From: Mycogone perniciosa
Lineage: Eukaryota > Ascomycota > Sordariomycetes > Hypocreales > Hypocreaceae
Length of the DNA stretch: 64,000 bases
Assembly: GCA_025331125.1 (NCBI GenBank)
Contig: JAOALB010000001.1
Span: forward strand, 496,001 to 560,000
Direction of reading: 5' to 3'
The position numbers and the translations under genes were made by a program. Below are positions 21,978-32,079 of the stretch, piece after piece; within the stretch, counting starts at the first letter, position 1; the number at the start of each line of letters is the position of its first letter. Below the pieces are notes generated by a model. It saw only the letters and a program-made list of their open reading frames with translations, made no database searches and had not been told where the DNA came from.

Positions 21978-23834
21978 TCACCGCACGGCCGTGGCTTGCT
22001 CTGGATACAGTTCTTGGAAAATCTTGCTCATCGTGATCCGATGGGCGGGATTGGGCGTCAACATTTCCTTGACTAGGCACTCTAAGCGATCCGCGGGGTC
22101 CAGTTTCTCTCTTGCTTCATAAATCTCTGTCAACCAGTCTCGCATCTGGGCGACTGCCGGCTGGCCGTTACCGTATTGGCGATGTGGAGTTGTGGAGTTG
22201 TGAACACCGGCGATCATCCAATACAGGGGCTTGGGGTGCTGTCTGCGCGCGCGACTGTCGGGAAATTTGATGATGCGAAGGGCATAGAGCATTGTCACTC
22301 CCAAGGCCCAGACGTCCGAGGCGGGGCCACGACTCCTCCGCGTGATAAACTCTGGTGGGATGTAGTAAGGAGTTCCGCCACCAGAGGGAGAGTTGGCCGC
22401 CGGTGTCGTTAGTCCAAAGTCACAGAGGACAGCACCTCGTTCAGGGGAGTAGAGGATATTGGCGGGCTTAATATCATTATGAACCATATTGCGTCCGTGG
22501 ATGTAATTGAGTGCACTCGAGATGTCGCGCAGGATTCGAAGAGCGTCGTCTCGGGATCCAACAAACTCGTCCGTGGTCTTGTTCCTCCATCGAGCGGACG
22601 CAGTCAGATCCTTCGCATCTATATGAGCCATATAAAGGGAGAGGAATCGAGCATCACCGCCATAGTAACGGACAATGGACTTGTGTTCCAGGTCTTGGTG
22701 GCTTTGGCATTCGCGCAACCACATGTCCGCTTGTCGGATGACATTCCGCTCATGAACGAGTGGCTTATTGTCAGGGTTCGCTACTCTGGTCTTGAGAACC
22801 TTGACAGTGACTATATTGTTCGGCACACTTGAATGCGTCGCCGTGTATACTGCAGACAGGGCGGTGGATGCAATAGACTCCCGCTTGGTGACTTGGTATT
22901 CGGCGACTTCACAGACACCAGGTACGACGATCGTTTCGCCCTGTTCCGCATCTAGAAGCGGATGGCTACTGGAGGTAGAGAGCTCCTTGCCCTCCCTCGC
23001 ATTTGGTAGTGGAAAGACGAGTGGCTCAACTGGCCCAAGAAACATTATGACACCATCGTCATCGCCTGATAGGCGCCGCCTTGCCCTCTTACCATCTTCG
23101 TCCGGGGTGAGGGACCTCTTCATGCTGGAGTTTACCTGATCGGATGAAACGAAGGAAAGCGGTGTATCTTCAGGCACTGCCAATGAAGACTGTTGATAGA
23201 GCATGGTTGGTCGCTTCTCAAGGATTCGAAAGTCTAGTACGGCAACGTCCCTCACCTTGATCCTCCATGTGCCTGGCTTGAGCGCCTTGGCAAGACCTGG
23301 ATTGATGACATGGCTTTCGTTGGACGGCGGGCTTGCGGCGGCAGGGCGGGATATGCGGCCGAGCAGGATGGGCACATCGGACCTGTTCAGGAAGATGACC
23401 TTGTCACTGGCGGGATCGTAATAGAGCTCGCACCACAGTGGCGGTCGCGATAAATCGTCTTCAGTGGCTCCGGGGATCCTGACGGAAAACTTGATGTCCT
23501 TTGAGGTCTGAGTCACAGCCAGGACCTTGTGCTCAGGCTTCTCGGACGAGGCCACCTCGGCGCGAAGAGCCAACCACTGGCAATTATCGCTGCCCGGGCT
23601 CACTGAGCGCGCGCTGGGCAGCTTCGTGAGAGGTCTGACGAGGATGCGAATGCCCTGCTTGTGGTGGTGGTCCTCGACCCGCAAGACATCAAGTGGGACG
23701 GCCTCGGGGTCTGTGAGGATGCCGGGCGCCTCGACGCCAATGCCGTTGAATCGGGCATCAATTTCAGACTGGGAGAAGGGCTCTGTCCTCTCCTCCGAGA
23801 CCTCTTCCGAGACCTCGGCCCTGGGTTCGACCAT
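21978..23834 (-). CDS. Serine/threonine protein kinase, non-canonical
   Basis: A 618-aa protein from the first ATG (23832-23834, MVEPRAEVSEE). The C-terminal half, about 310-610, is a protein kinase domain. The catalytic loop HNDIKPANILY (about residue 453) keeps the Asp, Lys and Asn, but the usual HRD Arg is Asn. DFGLTTP and the GGTPYYIPPEF activation segment are intact, and the SDVWALGVTMLYAL helix follows. The ATP-site Lys lies in TVKVLK. The expected Gly-rich loop reads SIASTALSAV, with no glycine. The N-terminal 200 residues (WCELYYDPASDKVIFLNRSD, then GTWRIKVRDVAVLDFRI) resemble an FHA-like beta domain, a weak call. Substrates are unknown. It transcribes away from the serine-rich gene at 25909. 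Confidence 0.8.
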   Translation of the reverse strand: MVEPRAEVSEEVSEERTEPFSQSEIDARFNGIGVEAPGILTDPEAVPLDVLRVEDHHHKQGIRILVRPLTKLPSARSVSPGSDNCQWLALRAEVASSEKPEHKVLAVTQTSKDIKFSVRIPGATEDDLSRPPLWCELYYDPASDKVIFLNRSDVPILLGRISRPAAASPPSNESHVINPGLAKALKPGTWRIKVRDVAVLDFRILEKRPTMLYQQSSLAVPEDTPLSFVSSDQVNSSMKRSLTPDEDGKRARRRLSGDDDGVIMFLGPVEPLVFPLPNAREGKELSTSSSHPLLDAEQGETIVVPGVCEVAEYQVTKRESIASTALSAVYTATHSSVPNNIVTVKVLKTRVANPDNKPLVHERNVIRQADMWLRECQSHQDLEHKSIVRYYGGDARFLSLYMAHIDAKDLTASARWRNKTTDEFVGSRDDALRILRDISSALNYIHGRNMVHNDIKPANILYSPERGAVLCDFGLTTPAANSPSGGGTPYYIPPEFITRRSRGPASDVWALGVTMLYALRIIKFPDSRARRQHPKPLYWMIAGVHNSTTPHRQYGNGQPAVAQMRDWLTEIYEAREKLDPADRLECLVKEMLTPNPAHRITMSKIFQELYPEQATAVR

Positions 23835-24102
23835 CAGACGGTTGGCGGTGCCTAACAAAGGCCCATGTGGCGTTGATGATGAAGGTCTTGGAGAGCAACA
23901 CCAGCAAGTAGGCTGCGAAGCCTCGGGTAGAGAGTGACCTTTGAGGGAATGGAGGGGGGAGGGAGCGGGCTGTGGTGGGCAGCCTGGCTGTGTGAAGCAG
24001 TGCGTTGTAGGCCTAGGTACCTTGTGCGCTGCGAACGCTGGTTCGCGGCCAGGCAGAAGGCGGAGGAGACAACAGAGGTACTAACTTGGCTTGTGTAGTC
24101 GC

Positions 24103-24148
24103 AGCAGAGCAGCAGCAGAGCAGCAGCAATAACAGCCGCAACAGAGAT
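24103..24148. repeat. CAG-rich trinucleotide tract
   Basis: Interrupted GCAGCAGAGCAGCAG units followed by CAATAACAGCC. It lies in the presumed 5' region of the kinase gene, outside coding sequence. Confidence 0.75.
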
Positions 24149-25241
24149 AAATCTTGGTTGTCAAACGTGTGAAAAAGAGAAAAGAGATCAAGCCAGCTCT
24201 CGGCGCATGCACAATAAATGCAGGAACAGAATGTTTAATGCTATGACATGGGCATGGCCGCCGGCAAAGTCAGATGAACAAAGAGGAAGACGACGATGCG
24301 GCCTGCTGATGGAGTCTCAGCCTCCACGACGAGAGGCCTACGGACTGAAAGAGGGAAACCAGTTGACAGTGGTGCCTCGCGGACCACAGCACGTTACTAC
24401 CTCAGTACTAGCAGTATGGAGTCGGAAATAGTGGAAGGACCTGGAAGCAGACAGATGCTCGAACATGGCGGCGGGAGGAACCTATTAGCACTTAAATTTA
24501 GGGCTTCCCGAGGCTGAATGGTCGGTCCAACTGGAGACTTGGGGATGCATGCATAGGCGGCCTGGTGAGGCACACAGAGTTGAGCCCTGCGTCTCAAGAA
24601 AGGGACGCACGAAGTACTCTTAGCGCCAGCACTTGCTGTGGAGTGACATCATATGGGCGAGCTATTGCAAATAGCCAGAGAGCCTTTAGGTCCTGATAGC
24701 TGGTGTGTGATGGCAGCGGAATGATGGTTTTTGTTGCTGCTGCTGAGCACCTATGATGAAATAGTGGTAGTAGTAGTAGTGGTACATGGATGACATGACA
24801 CGCCGGCATCTCAGGGCCGCTCATAGAGTTGACCAAATGGTGAGGGAAGAGAAAGAGAGTGAGCGAGAGGAGAGAGATTGGGATAGAGAATGTAACATAG
24901 TGATGACTGATCAGTGAGGGATGAAAGACGAGAATGATAGGAGGTGCGGATGACTGAGATATCTATGATCATGTACGAAGCACGAAGCACGTCGTACTGC
25001 TTCATACCTAGCAATTGCCACAACTGTGTGACTCGCTGAGCTGACTGATCATCATGATGAGACGACCCATGGTATGGCGGATGGTTTCAGCTGTCTCCCA
25101 GCGCGTCGCGTGCTGGATGGGCACAATAATAGAATAGATATCCCTTGTTACGAGGTCACTTGCCATGCCAACAAGATGGCTCAGCTCATCAATCGACCGA
25201 GGGATTCTGCTCAGCCAACCAGCGCTACGGAATGCCCCTTA

Positions 25242-25261
25242 GTACGAGTACGTACTCGTAC
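25242..25261. repeat. Perfect 20-bp palindrome (TACGAGTA type)
   Basis: GTACGAGTAC is followed directly by its reverse complement GTACTCGTAC. It lies about 650 bp upstream of the gene at 25909. A related 14-bp palindrome occurs at 37457-37470. Confidence 0.9.
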
Positions 25262-25428
25262 ACCACCAGCCACACTTGTTTGACCGTTCGTCCCAGCGGG
25301 CTGAGGGCTTTTGGGCAGATTTTTTTGCACCAGTCGGTGGGCTGCCTTTGTTTTCGGTTGGCTGATGCAAGTAGTGTGGTGTGAAAAGCGGTCACTTCTG
25401 CAAAGTGAGGGATGCACTAAATCTACGA

Positions 25429-25448
25429 CTAATCTAGATCTAGATTAG
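25429..25448. repeat. Perfect 20-bp palindrome (CTAATCTAGA type)
   Basis: CTAATCTAGA is followed directly by its reverse complement TCTAGATTAG, about 460 bp upstream of the gene at 25909. It could be a dimeric regulator site or a small inverted-repeat remnant. Confidence 0.9.
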
Positions 25449-25472
25449 CATCGCTCCACATTAACCAGCCCT

Positions 25473-25573
25473 ATTGGCCCGGCTGCAGCCACATTCCTCC
25501 ACTCCAGGGGCGGTGGAGTCGCGTGTTGGGCTCCAGCCAATAGCATGCTGCTCCCCTGCTCTGTCGCGATTGG
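25473..25573. promoter_or_regulatory. Cluster of three CCAAT boxes
   Basis: ATTGG at 25473-25477, CCAAT at 25537-25541 and ATTGG at 25569-25573, 340-440 bp upstream of the start at 25909. CCAAT is the site of the fungal HAP/CBC complex. Use in vivo is inferred. Confidence 0.5.
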
Positions 25574-25908
25574 CCACCGAGGAAAAGAGTGTGGGTCTGC
25601 CTGAAGTTGCTACTCCCGATCACCCACATGGATTTCATCAATAGGCAATAGGGCCCCATCACCGTCACTCCACGCATTCACCACGTTACAAGATCGTTAA
25701 CCGCCTCAACGTTAATGCTCAGTCCTCGTCAGCGCCTATGGCCATGCATTCTATCACCAGTACCAAGCTCTAAATGAGCCGTGTTTCCAAATGACACTGA
25801 GCTTATATTTCAAAATACCTTCTCTCGACGCGGTCTGCCTTTCCTCTCCTCCCCATCCTCGCTCTCACCACCCTCACCCTCACCCTCGCCCAACGCTTGC
25901 CGGTCAAC

Positions 25909-27129
25909 ATGGACGATCCAGACTGGTCCTGGCCGGCTTGGAAGTTTGGCATGAAGAGGGATGATCTCTTCACCACTCTTCATGACCAGTACAACACCTT
26001 CAGCTATACCATCCAGGACCCCGAAGCCTTCCACCACGACGTCTACGAGATCTCTCGCAATGCCGATACCGCCGAAGAATTCCATCGCTTCCTGGCCGAC
26101 CGACAGCGGCAGCGGCTCGCCGAACTCCAAGAGTCCCTCGAATCGCTCGCTGTCGAGATTATCGCCAACCCGAAGCTGATTGGATCCGATCAGTGGCAGC
26201 ACGCCTTGCAGCTCTTCCGAACCAAGTCATTCGACTCCATCGTCCGATACTTTGCAAGCTATCTCCCCGACAACTACCTGGACCGCAACGGGCCTGGCTC
26301 CGTCTCATCTGCCTCGTCATTCTCCGAGGCTGACTCCATTCATACTATCAGCACTAAGGCCAGCAGCGCCGACTATGCACCTAATCACATCATCGACGAC
26401 GATTTCTTCGGCAGTCCCATCATGACCGCTGAGCCCTGTTCCATCGAATCCTCCGACATACCCTCATCACCTCCGTCTGAGACGTCACAATCCGAATCTG
26501 CTGATTCTCCAAGCTACAACTTGACAAGCCCGCCTTCAAGGTCCATGTCGTTTTCTGGCTCCGAGTCTGGTCACTTAGGCCCTGAATTTATGCGACGTCG
26601 TCTCATGCATGACGATGATGTGACGTCTCAGTCTGATGGTGGCGACACGACTGTCACATCAGTCTGCGATTCTGTGGAGACTCGATCTTCCTATGATTCT
26701 GCCGACGATGTTGACGGCAAAGAACTACCTTTACACATCATGGATGGCGAAGAGGACGACGATGAGTTTCCCACCGCCCAACATCCTGAAGATGACTTCT
26801 GCACTTTATCCGCCTTCGATGCCCTAGATTCCTTCAACAGCAACAACTATGATACCCTTGAATCAGACACTCCGACACCCAGGCAAGTCTATGACTCCAC
26901 CTCTTACATTGATTTCAAATCCGCGGTTACGCGGAGATCGTCCCCACCTCACCTTCGTGCGTCCCACTTCCGCCGCTCACCTTCACCGAAATTGCACCTT
27001 TCTGGACGACCAGAAGGGAGTCTTTTGCGAGATGTCCGCAGGAGTCCGGAAGAAGCGCTCAGCAAAATACAAAAACCCTTACCAGAGTCCATACGGAAAC
27101 GGCCCAAGGGGAGAAGATGGCTGGTCTAG
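25909..27129 (+). CDS. Conserved fungal serine-rich protein, function unknown
   Basis: A 406-aa single-exon protein starting MDDPDWSWPAWKFG at the first ATG; the open frame begins 12 bp earlier at a TTG. Residues 1-125 form a helical region (LHDQYNTFSYTIQDPEAFHH, then AEEFHRFLADRQRQRLAELQ), probably the conserved core. Residues about 135-330 are Ser/Asp/Glu-rich and disordered. The C-terminus is basic (RRSPSPKLHL...RKRPKGRRWLV). I do not recognise a family with known function. The promoter carries three CCAAT boxes and CCCTCA repeats in the 5' UTR (about 25863-25890). No signal peptide or membrane segment is seen. Confidence 0.7.
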   Translation: MDDPDWSWPAWKFGMKRDDLFTTLHDQYNTFSYTIQDPEAFHHDVYEISRNADTAEEFHRFLADRQRQRLAELQESLESLAVEIIANPKLIGSDQWQHALQLFRTKSFDSIVRYFASYLPDNYLDRNGPGSVSSASSFSEADSIHTISTKASSADYAPNHIIDDDFFGSPIMTAEPCSIESSDIPSSPPSETSQSESADSPSYNLTSPPSRSMSFSGSESGHLGPEFMRRRLMHDDDVTSQSDGGDTTVTSVCDSVETRSSYDSADDVDGKELPLHIMDGEEDDDEFPTAQHPEDDFCTLSAFDALDSFNSNNYDTLESDTPTPRQVYDSTSYIDFKSAVTRRSSPPHLRASHFRRSPSPKLHLSGRPEGSLLRDVRRSPEEALSKIQKPLPESIRKRPKGRRWLV

Positions 27130-27795
27130 GACGAGGGGACACCTACTCTGTATATATATGATGCCAACTGTACATACTCTATTATATCCTATGACACTAA
27201 TGATTTCCATAAAAAACCGTCACGATCCGCCGGCTCCACGATGATGTCATTTGGGAGCATGATATGTACCCCTTGATATACTTCATAGCCGTTTACAGGA
27301 CAGTTACGGCCTGTTTTTAGATCTTCTGGTAAGTGTATTCACATGTTGTATTTTGCTGCCCATAGCCTGAGGTGGACATGACTATGGTCGACTGGACGCC
27401 TTGTCAGGTGGGGTGTACTGATATGGTGACACAGTCACATGGAAAGGCGACTGCATGCCACTCTCCGAAATTCAGGCACCAAAAGACCCCTTCTGTTGAC
27501 AACGATGCCATGTCCATACTTTGCGTACTGAGCAAAGAACTATGTATGTTTGCGTGCATGGTAGGTAAGTTAATGGCATACAACTAATACTACTGCGTAC
27601 CTGCGTTTGTGGGCGCATCTGGAGGGAGGCGACATTGTCACATGAGGCACTAAATCTAGGATCGTCGAGGAACTCTGTCGTCCCCCATACAAACCAAGGA
27701 CAGCACAACTGCTTCAGAATTCAACGTTCGCCAAAGCCCTCAGCACGTTGATAAAGCTTCGATGAACTAAACTAGGTAACGTTCTGTACGGCAAG
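27130..27795. other. Convergent intergenic region
   Basis: About 670 bp between two converging stop codons. Only 3' UTR-like AT-rich sequence is seen. Confidence 0.6.
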
Positions 27796-30360
27796 CTAAT
27801 TGCTCATTCCCAAATACCGCGTTGTAATAACGGTCTTCTTCGTGGCCCCTTCAACACCGATCTGAACTATCTCCCCAGGAACGAGGTCAACCAAGTTGTC
27901 AGCAAACTTGACACTATCATCATCGTCTTCCACCTCCAACGCAACACCCTTTACTACGACCTCGGAACTCAACGATACAGTCTTTCCATCTTCGGAGAGT
28001 TCTGCAGTGAGATGCTTTGGCTGTTGTAGATGCACATGCTTGAGCGGCTGTGGCCAGTCCACGTATCGAGCGATTTTCTTGCCATCCTGGTATAGATATG
28101 CAGCGACCACGGTGCGACCCTCCAGACCAGATTTGGGTGTCTTGACGGGAACCTCCATCGTAATAATCTCCGTGGATTGGTTTGCAGACAAGCGCTGCTC
28201 GGAGGAGACTGTTTTCGAGAAGACCTCCTCACCAGTCTCCGCATCCCAAGCTTTGACAACGCAATCAGCAGTCAGGTCTTCAAGCATAAGATTAGATGCC
28301 CAGACTTCAATCTCGACCTTGGTATCGATGTTGACACGGGTGTACTTGTCCCTTGGATGTCGGTGTTCACTTCGTTTGATGCCGATGGTTACCGGGGCCA
28401 GTTCCCTCTTGACAGCGTAATAAGCATGCTTTGGCCGGAGATAGTAGTCACAAATGGCCCACGAGGTGACGGGCCAGCAGTCATTCAATTGCCAAAGAAG
28501 GGCACCACCGCAGTACTCACGTCCAGGCCCTTTCCACTCTCTCCGCCACAGACGGAAGGCAAAAGAGAGACACTCGGCTTGCATGAGTTGAGTGCAGTAG
28601 ACATATTGATCAAATGGATCAGTGGCGTATCGAAAATTCTCCGCCAGATACAGAGCGATGCGACGTTCATGGCCATCTGCTTTATTGTGAAAATCCATGG
28701 TATCCGAAAGTGCGTAGCGATCCGGGTCATCCTTCCCTTTGGGTAGAAGAGCATCGATGGTACGCATGGAAGGGAAAGCCTCCATACCAAACTCAGAGAC
28801 GAAGCGGCCGATCAGGGAAGCAAGATTTTGGTACTTCTCCTGAGTGCCGTGCCACACGTTCCATTGGTGGATGTCTCCTACTGTAGGGTCTCTCGTGTCT
28901 TTGCCGCCCCAGGGACTTCCAAAATGGTAGTACGTATCGGGCACTAATTCCTTGCAAACATCCACAAGCAATTTTTCATAGATGTAGCGGGCAGGAAAGT
29001 TGGTCTTTAACCAGCTTTCAGGGTCCTTGTCTTCGGGGTCGTAAGTCAGTCCTTCACTTTCTTGATATTGATAGTCTTCGTTGTTGCCGGCGAAGATGGC
29101 AATGCTTGGATGATGTCGCAGCAATTTGACATTCTCCCTTGCTTCTCTTTCGATTGACTTGAGCATCTCCGGCCAGCAGGGGTAGTTGCCGCATGCAAAT
29201 GGGAAGTCCACCCAAAGGAGAATTCCACTTTCGTCAGCCGCGTCAAGAAGAGCATCATCCTCGTAGACACCACCGCCCCAGATGCGGAGCATAATCTGGT
29301 TGCCTTCAACCATACGCTTGATCCAGTCCTGGTATCGCTTCTTAGAGATGCGGGGAGTGAAACTGTCAACAGGGATCCAGCTGCTGCCCCCACAGAAGAT
29401 GGGGATGTTGTTGACCCGAAAGAAGAAGCTGGTGCCAGGTTGATCTTTGAGTGGTTGTTGAACAAGCTCAATCTTTCGGATACCAATCCTCTTGGACATT
29501 GAATCAGCCTCATCGTCAGCGTCGAGCAGAGTTGCTGTAATGGTGTAGAGCGGTTGCTTTCCGTATCGGATGGGATACCACAGCTCTGGATTCTCAATGT
29601 TAAATGTTGTAGTTGCCTCCTCGTTGACATCGACGCTTCTTGTTGCGATGTTGATTTCGTTCAAGGAGATGCTGAACTGCACCTTGGACGCCCGGCCTTC
29701 GGTAGAAGCATGAACAGCCACTGTAGCTGCCTTAAGGGAGTCGTCAAGAGTGATGGTGGCATAGAAATCTATCAGCCGTGATTCGTAAATCTCGAGGCTA
29801 ACAGGCTTCCATGGACCACAAGTCAGCAGAATTGGGCCCCAATCCCATCCCCAGTGATACTGAGCTTTTCGGACCGCCAGTCTTGAGCTCTCGCCGTTCC
29901 AGGTCCCCCATGGATGATCGGCATGCTGCTCCACAAGCTTCCATCCTCTCAAGTACGCACTGTCGAACGTGATGAGCAGCTCGTTGTCTCCTTGCTTGTT
30001 TAAAATAGTTGTGACGTCCACGCGTTCAGGGATGAACATATTGTCTGTTTCGAGAATATTTTTTCCATTGAGGACCACATTAGCAAAAGTGTCGAGCCCA
30101 TCGAACGCTAGGACGATCTTTTCGTGACCCTTGGCCTGGGGTGTTTGAAACACCGTTCGGTATTGCCATGCGGCCTCTCCAACCCACTGGACATCCAGTT
30201 CATTCTTGCCAATGAAGGGATCAGGGATGAGGCCATGATGTAAAAGATCCAAGTGGACGTTGGTAGGAAACTGGGCAACGGGTAAAAAGGAGCTGTCCTC
30301 TTTGTCCGCCTGCCTAAAATGCCAGTTCTTATCAATGGGGATGACCTGCCGAGGAGCCAT
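27796..30360 (-). CDS. mndB: Cytosolic beta-mannosidase, GH2 (MndB type)
   Basis: An 854-aa single-exon protein starting MAPRQVIPIDKNWHFRQADK. GH2 beta-mannosidases release terminal beta-1,4-linked mannose from manno-oligosaccharides. The GH2 sugar-binding domain is followed by the jelly-roll and TIM-barrel domains. The acid/base Glu sits in FAGNNEDYQ (about residue 427) and the nucleophile Glu in VSEFGMEAFPSM (about 523). No signal peptide is visible. The length and N-terminus fit the intracellular B-type enzyme rather than the secreted A type (about 930 aa). It likely processes oligosaccharides imported by sugar porters. It is 611 bp from the Rab gene, in the same direction. Confidence 0.94.
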   Translation of the reverse strand: MAPRQVIPIDKNWHFRQADKEDSSFLPVAQFPTNVHLDLLHHGLIPDPFIGKNELDVQWVGEAAWQYRTVFQTPQAKGHEKIVLAFDGLDTFANVVLNGKNILETDNMFIPERVDVTTILNKQGDNELLITFDSAYLRGWKLVEQHADHPWGTWNGESSRLAVRKAQYHWGWDWGPILLTCGPWKPVSLEIYESRLIDFYATITLDDSLKAATVAVHASTEGRASKVQFSISLNEINIATRSVDVNEEATTTFNIENPELWYPIRYGKQPLYTITATLLDADDEADSMSKRIGIRKIELVQQPLKDQPGTSFFFRVNNIPIFCGGSSWIPVDSFTPRISKKRYQDWIKRMVEGNQIMLRIWGGGVYEDDALLDAADESGILLWVDFPFACGNYPCWPEMLKSIEREARENVKLLRHHPSIAIFAGNNEDYQYQESEGLTYDPEDKDPESWLKTNFPARYIYEKLLVDVCKELVPDTYYHFGSPWGGKDTRDPTVGDIHQWNVWHGTQEKYQNLASLIGRFVSEFGMEAFPSMRTIDALLPKGKDDPDRYALSDTMDFHNKADGHERRIALYLAENFRYATDPFDQYVYCTQLMQAECLSFAFRLWRREWKGPGREYCGGALLWQLNDCWPVTSWAICDYYLRPKHAYYAVKRELAPVTIGIKRSEHRHPRDKYTRVNIDTKVEIEVWASNLMLEDLTADCVVKAWDAETGEEVFSKTVSSEQRLSANQSTEIITMEVPVKTPKSGLEGRTVVAAYLYQDGKKIARYVDWPQPLKHVHLQQPKHLTAELSEDGKTVSLSSEVVVKGVALEVEDDDDSVKFADNLVDLVPGEIVQIGVEGATKKTVITTRYLGMSN

Positions 30361-30971
30361 GGTAGTAGCTGCGGTAGTGGTGATGAGGAGACGACTTGGA
30401 GATCAGACTTGGAATTTGTTGATTACAAGCCAGGGGGAAGCTGATTTATATCTAGGTAGGCAAGGAATCGTAATAATGAAATGAAGCAAGTATTAGTCCG
30501 AATTAACTGTTCCTTCAGGAATCCGGGGGAGGAGAAGGCGGGGCAATCCGACAGTAGGTGCGGTCCGGAGTATTATACGGAGAAATCACAAACCGAGGCT
30601 TGAACCGCTCCAAGGAATAGACAAGAGGATCGACACGGACTATCCGAAAATCACCAAGAGGCTTTTGTAATGGATGCTATGTACTCCGTATATCCAGGTC
30701 AATAATGCGGGGTACGAGGGTTTGGGTCCTTTGTGTTCAAGCAGTCCAATTACTAGTATCATGTCTCTCGAGTATGTCGACCGGTGGCAGACATCTATCC
30801 ATACCCAAACGCCAAAGACGCTGCAATAATACCCCAAACTCATTAATACTCGCGCGATGCGGTAGAGTTATGTGCTTTCCGCCCACAAGTGCCTCCTCGC
30901 AATAGCATGCAATCATGTAAAGTTGACAAGGAAAAAAGAAAGGAAAGGAAAAACGACCGTCGTCTCCATCA
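30361..30971. other. Intergenic region, beta-mannosidase promoter
   Basis: Holds the mndB promoter and the Rab 3' end. It contains TACTCCGTA at 30682-30690. No ORF is credible. Confidence 0.6.
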
Positions 30972-32079
30972 TCAGCAGCAGCCTCCACCTCTTCGTCGAC
31001 TGCTTAGAGTAAAAACCTCCTCCCACTCCCTTAGACTCCAATTCTGTGTTCGGCCCTTCCCTCGTCGACGTCTCCTCAGGCCACTCATGTTGTCATCGAT
31101 TGTCGCGCCCGTCATGGAGCTCTTGATGCTGCCTCCGTCACTAGCCGTGTTCCATCCGCCACCATCGCCGTACTGAATGCCACTCATGGGATCGTCCGGG
31201 TCGATTTCACCGAGCTCGATCTTGGTCAAAATCATCCTCGCGAGCCGGTTGAAGATCTCGTCGACCCCCTCCCCATTTAGAGCGCTCGCCTCTGTGACAA
31301 CTGATATGCCCACTGTGCTAGCCCATCGACTCGCCTCGGCGGTTGAGATCTCGCGTCCCTCCGGTGCAATAGTTGCCCGTTGTTGTGTACCGGCCCCAAT
31401 CGAGCCAGAGTGTTCTCTGTATGTAAACGAGCTTCCTGCATTCATGGTAGAGGAGGAAAAGGAACTTGGTACCCCACTACCCGTAACGGTTGCCAAAGAA
31501 CTCACGCTGCTCGGAGTCGTCGGAGGGAGACTAGTATCGATCAACGCGTCGCTGGTAAGATCCAGCTTGTTCCCCACCAGCATCACACTCAGATGGGGAG
31601 AGGCCAATGCTCGCGCATCGTTTAGAAATGGCTGTAGAGTTCGGAAAGACGTATGCGATGTGATGTCGTACACTAAGATTGCGCCAGCGGCGCCACGATA
31701 GTATGACCTTGAGACGGAGCGGAATCTCTCGGTGCCTGCAGTGTCCCATAGCTATCAAGTTGTCAGGATATTGGGCATATTTATGACATGCGATGATCGG
31801 GGGCCACGCACTTGGAGTTTGATTCGCTTTCGCCGCGCTCCGCTGCCGACTTTGATTATTTTGGTCGCAAACTCGACGCCGATAGTCTGCGACGATAGCA
31901 CCCGCCACTCGCTTTTGACGAACCGATGTAGGAGACATGATCTATGCGCAAGTGTCGCCTGGTCAGTATCATGCGTGCCTTTGCGACGATGGAGAGATAT
32001 CCCCGCCCTGGACGTCTACTACTCACTTTCCCGAGCCACTCGGTCCTAGCAGTATGATCTTGGCCAGATAGTCATACAT
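30972..32079 (-). CDS. Rab-family small GTPase, Rab4/Ypt4-like
   Basis: Three exons: 32027-32079, 31812-31941 and 30972-31751 (introns 85 and 60 bp), giving 320 aa. Rab GTPases direct vesicle traffic on endosomal and secretory membranes. Motifs in order: P-loop GPSGSGKSCLLHRF (split by intron 1), switch I QTIGVEFATK, LWDTAGTERFRSVSRSYYRG, GNKLDL and the TEASA box. The C-terminus GGGCC is a double-geranylgeranylation signal. The switch II and YYRGAAGAILVYDIT blocks match Rab4/Ypt4 best. Two oddities: the catalytic Gln of DTAGQE is Thr, and about 65 Ser/Thr/Gly-rich residues are inserted between NKLD and TEASA, making the protein about 100 aa longer than a usual Rab. It is divergent from the SDR gene. 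Confidence 0.9.

Larger units (their letters stand above)
23835..25908. promoter_or_regulatory. 2 kb divergent intergenic region with palindromes and CCAAT boxes
   Basis: Lies between the kinase (-) and the gene at 25909 (+). It contains a CAG-rich tract (about 24103-24148), two perfect 20-bp palindromes (25242-25261 and 25429-25448), and three CCAAT/ATTGG pentamers within 101 bp (25473, 25537, 25569). No ORF is credible. Confidence 0.6.

Noticed and set aside
25863..25890. CCCTCA repeats resembling a telomeric repeat
   Set aside because: Only a few imperfect units in a pyrimidine-rich 5' UTR; the fungal telomere repeat is TTAGGG.
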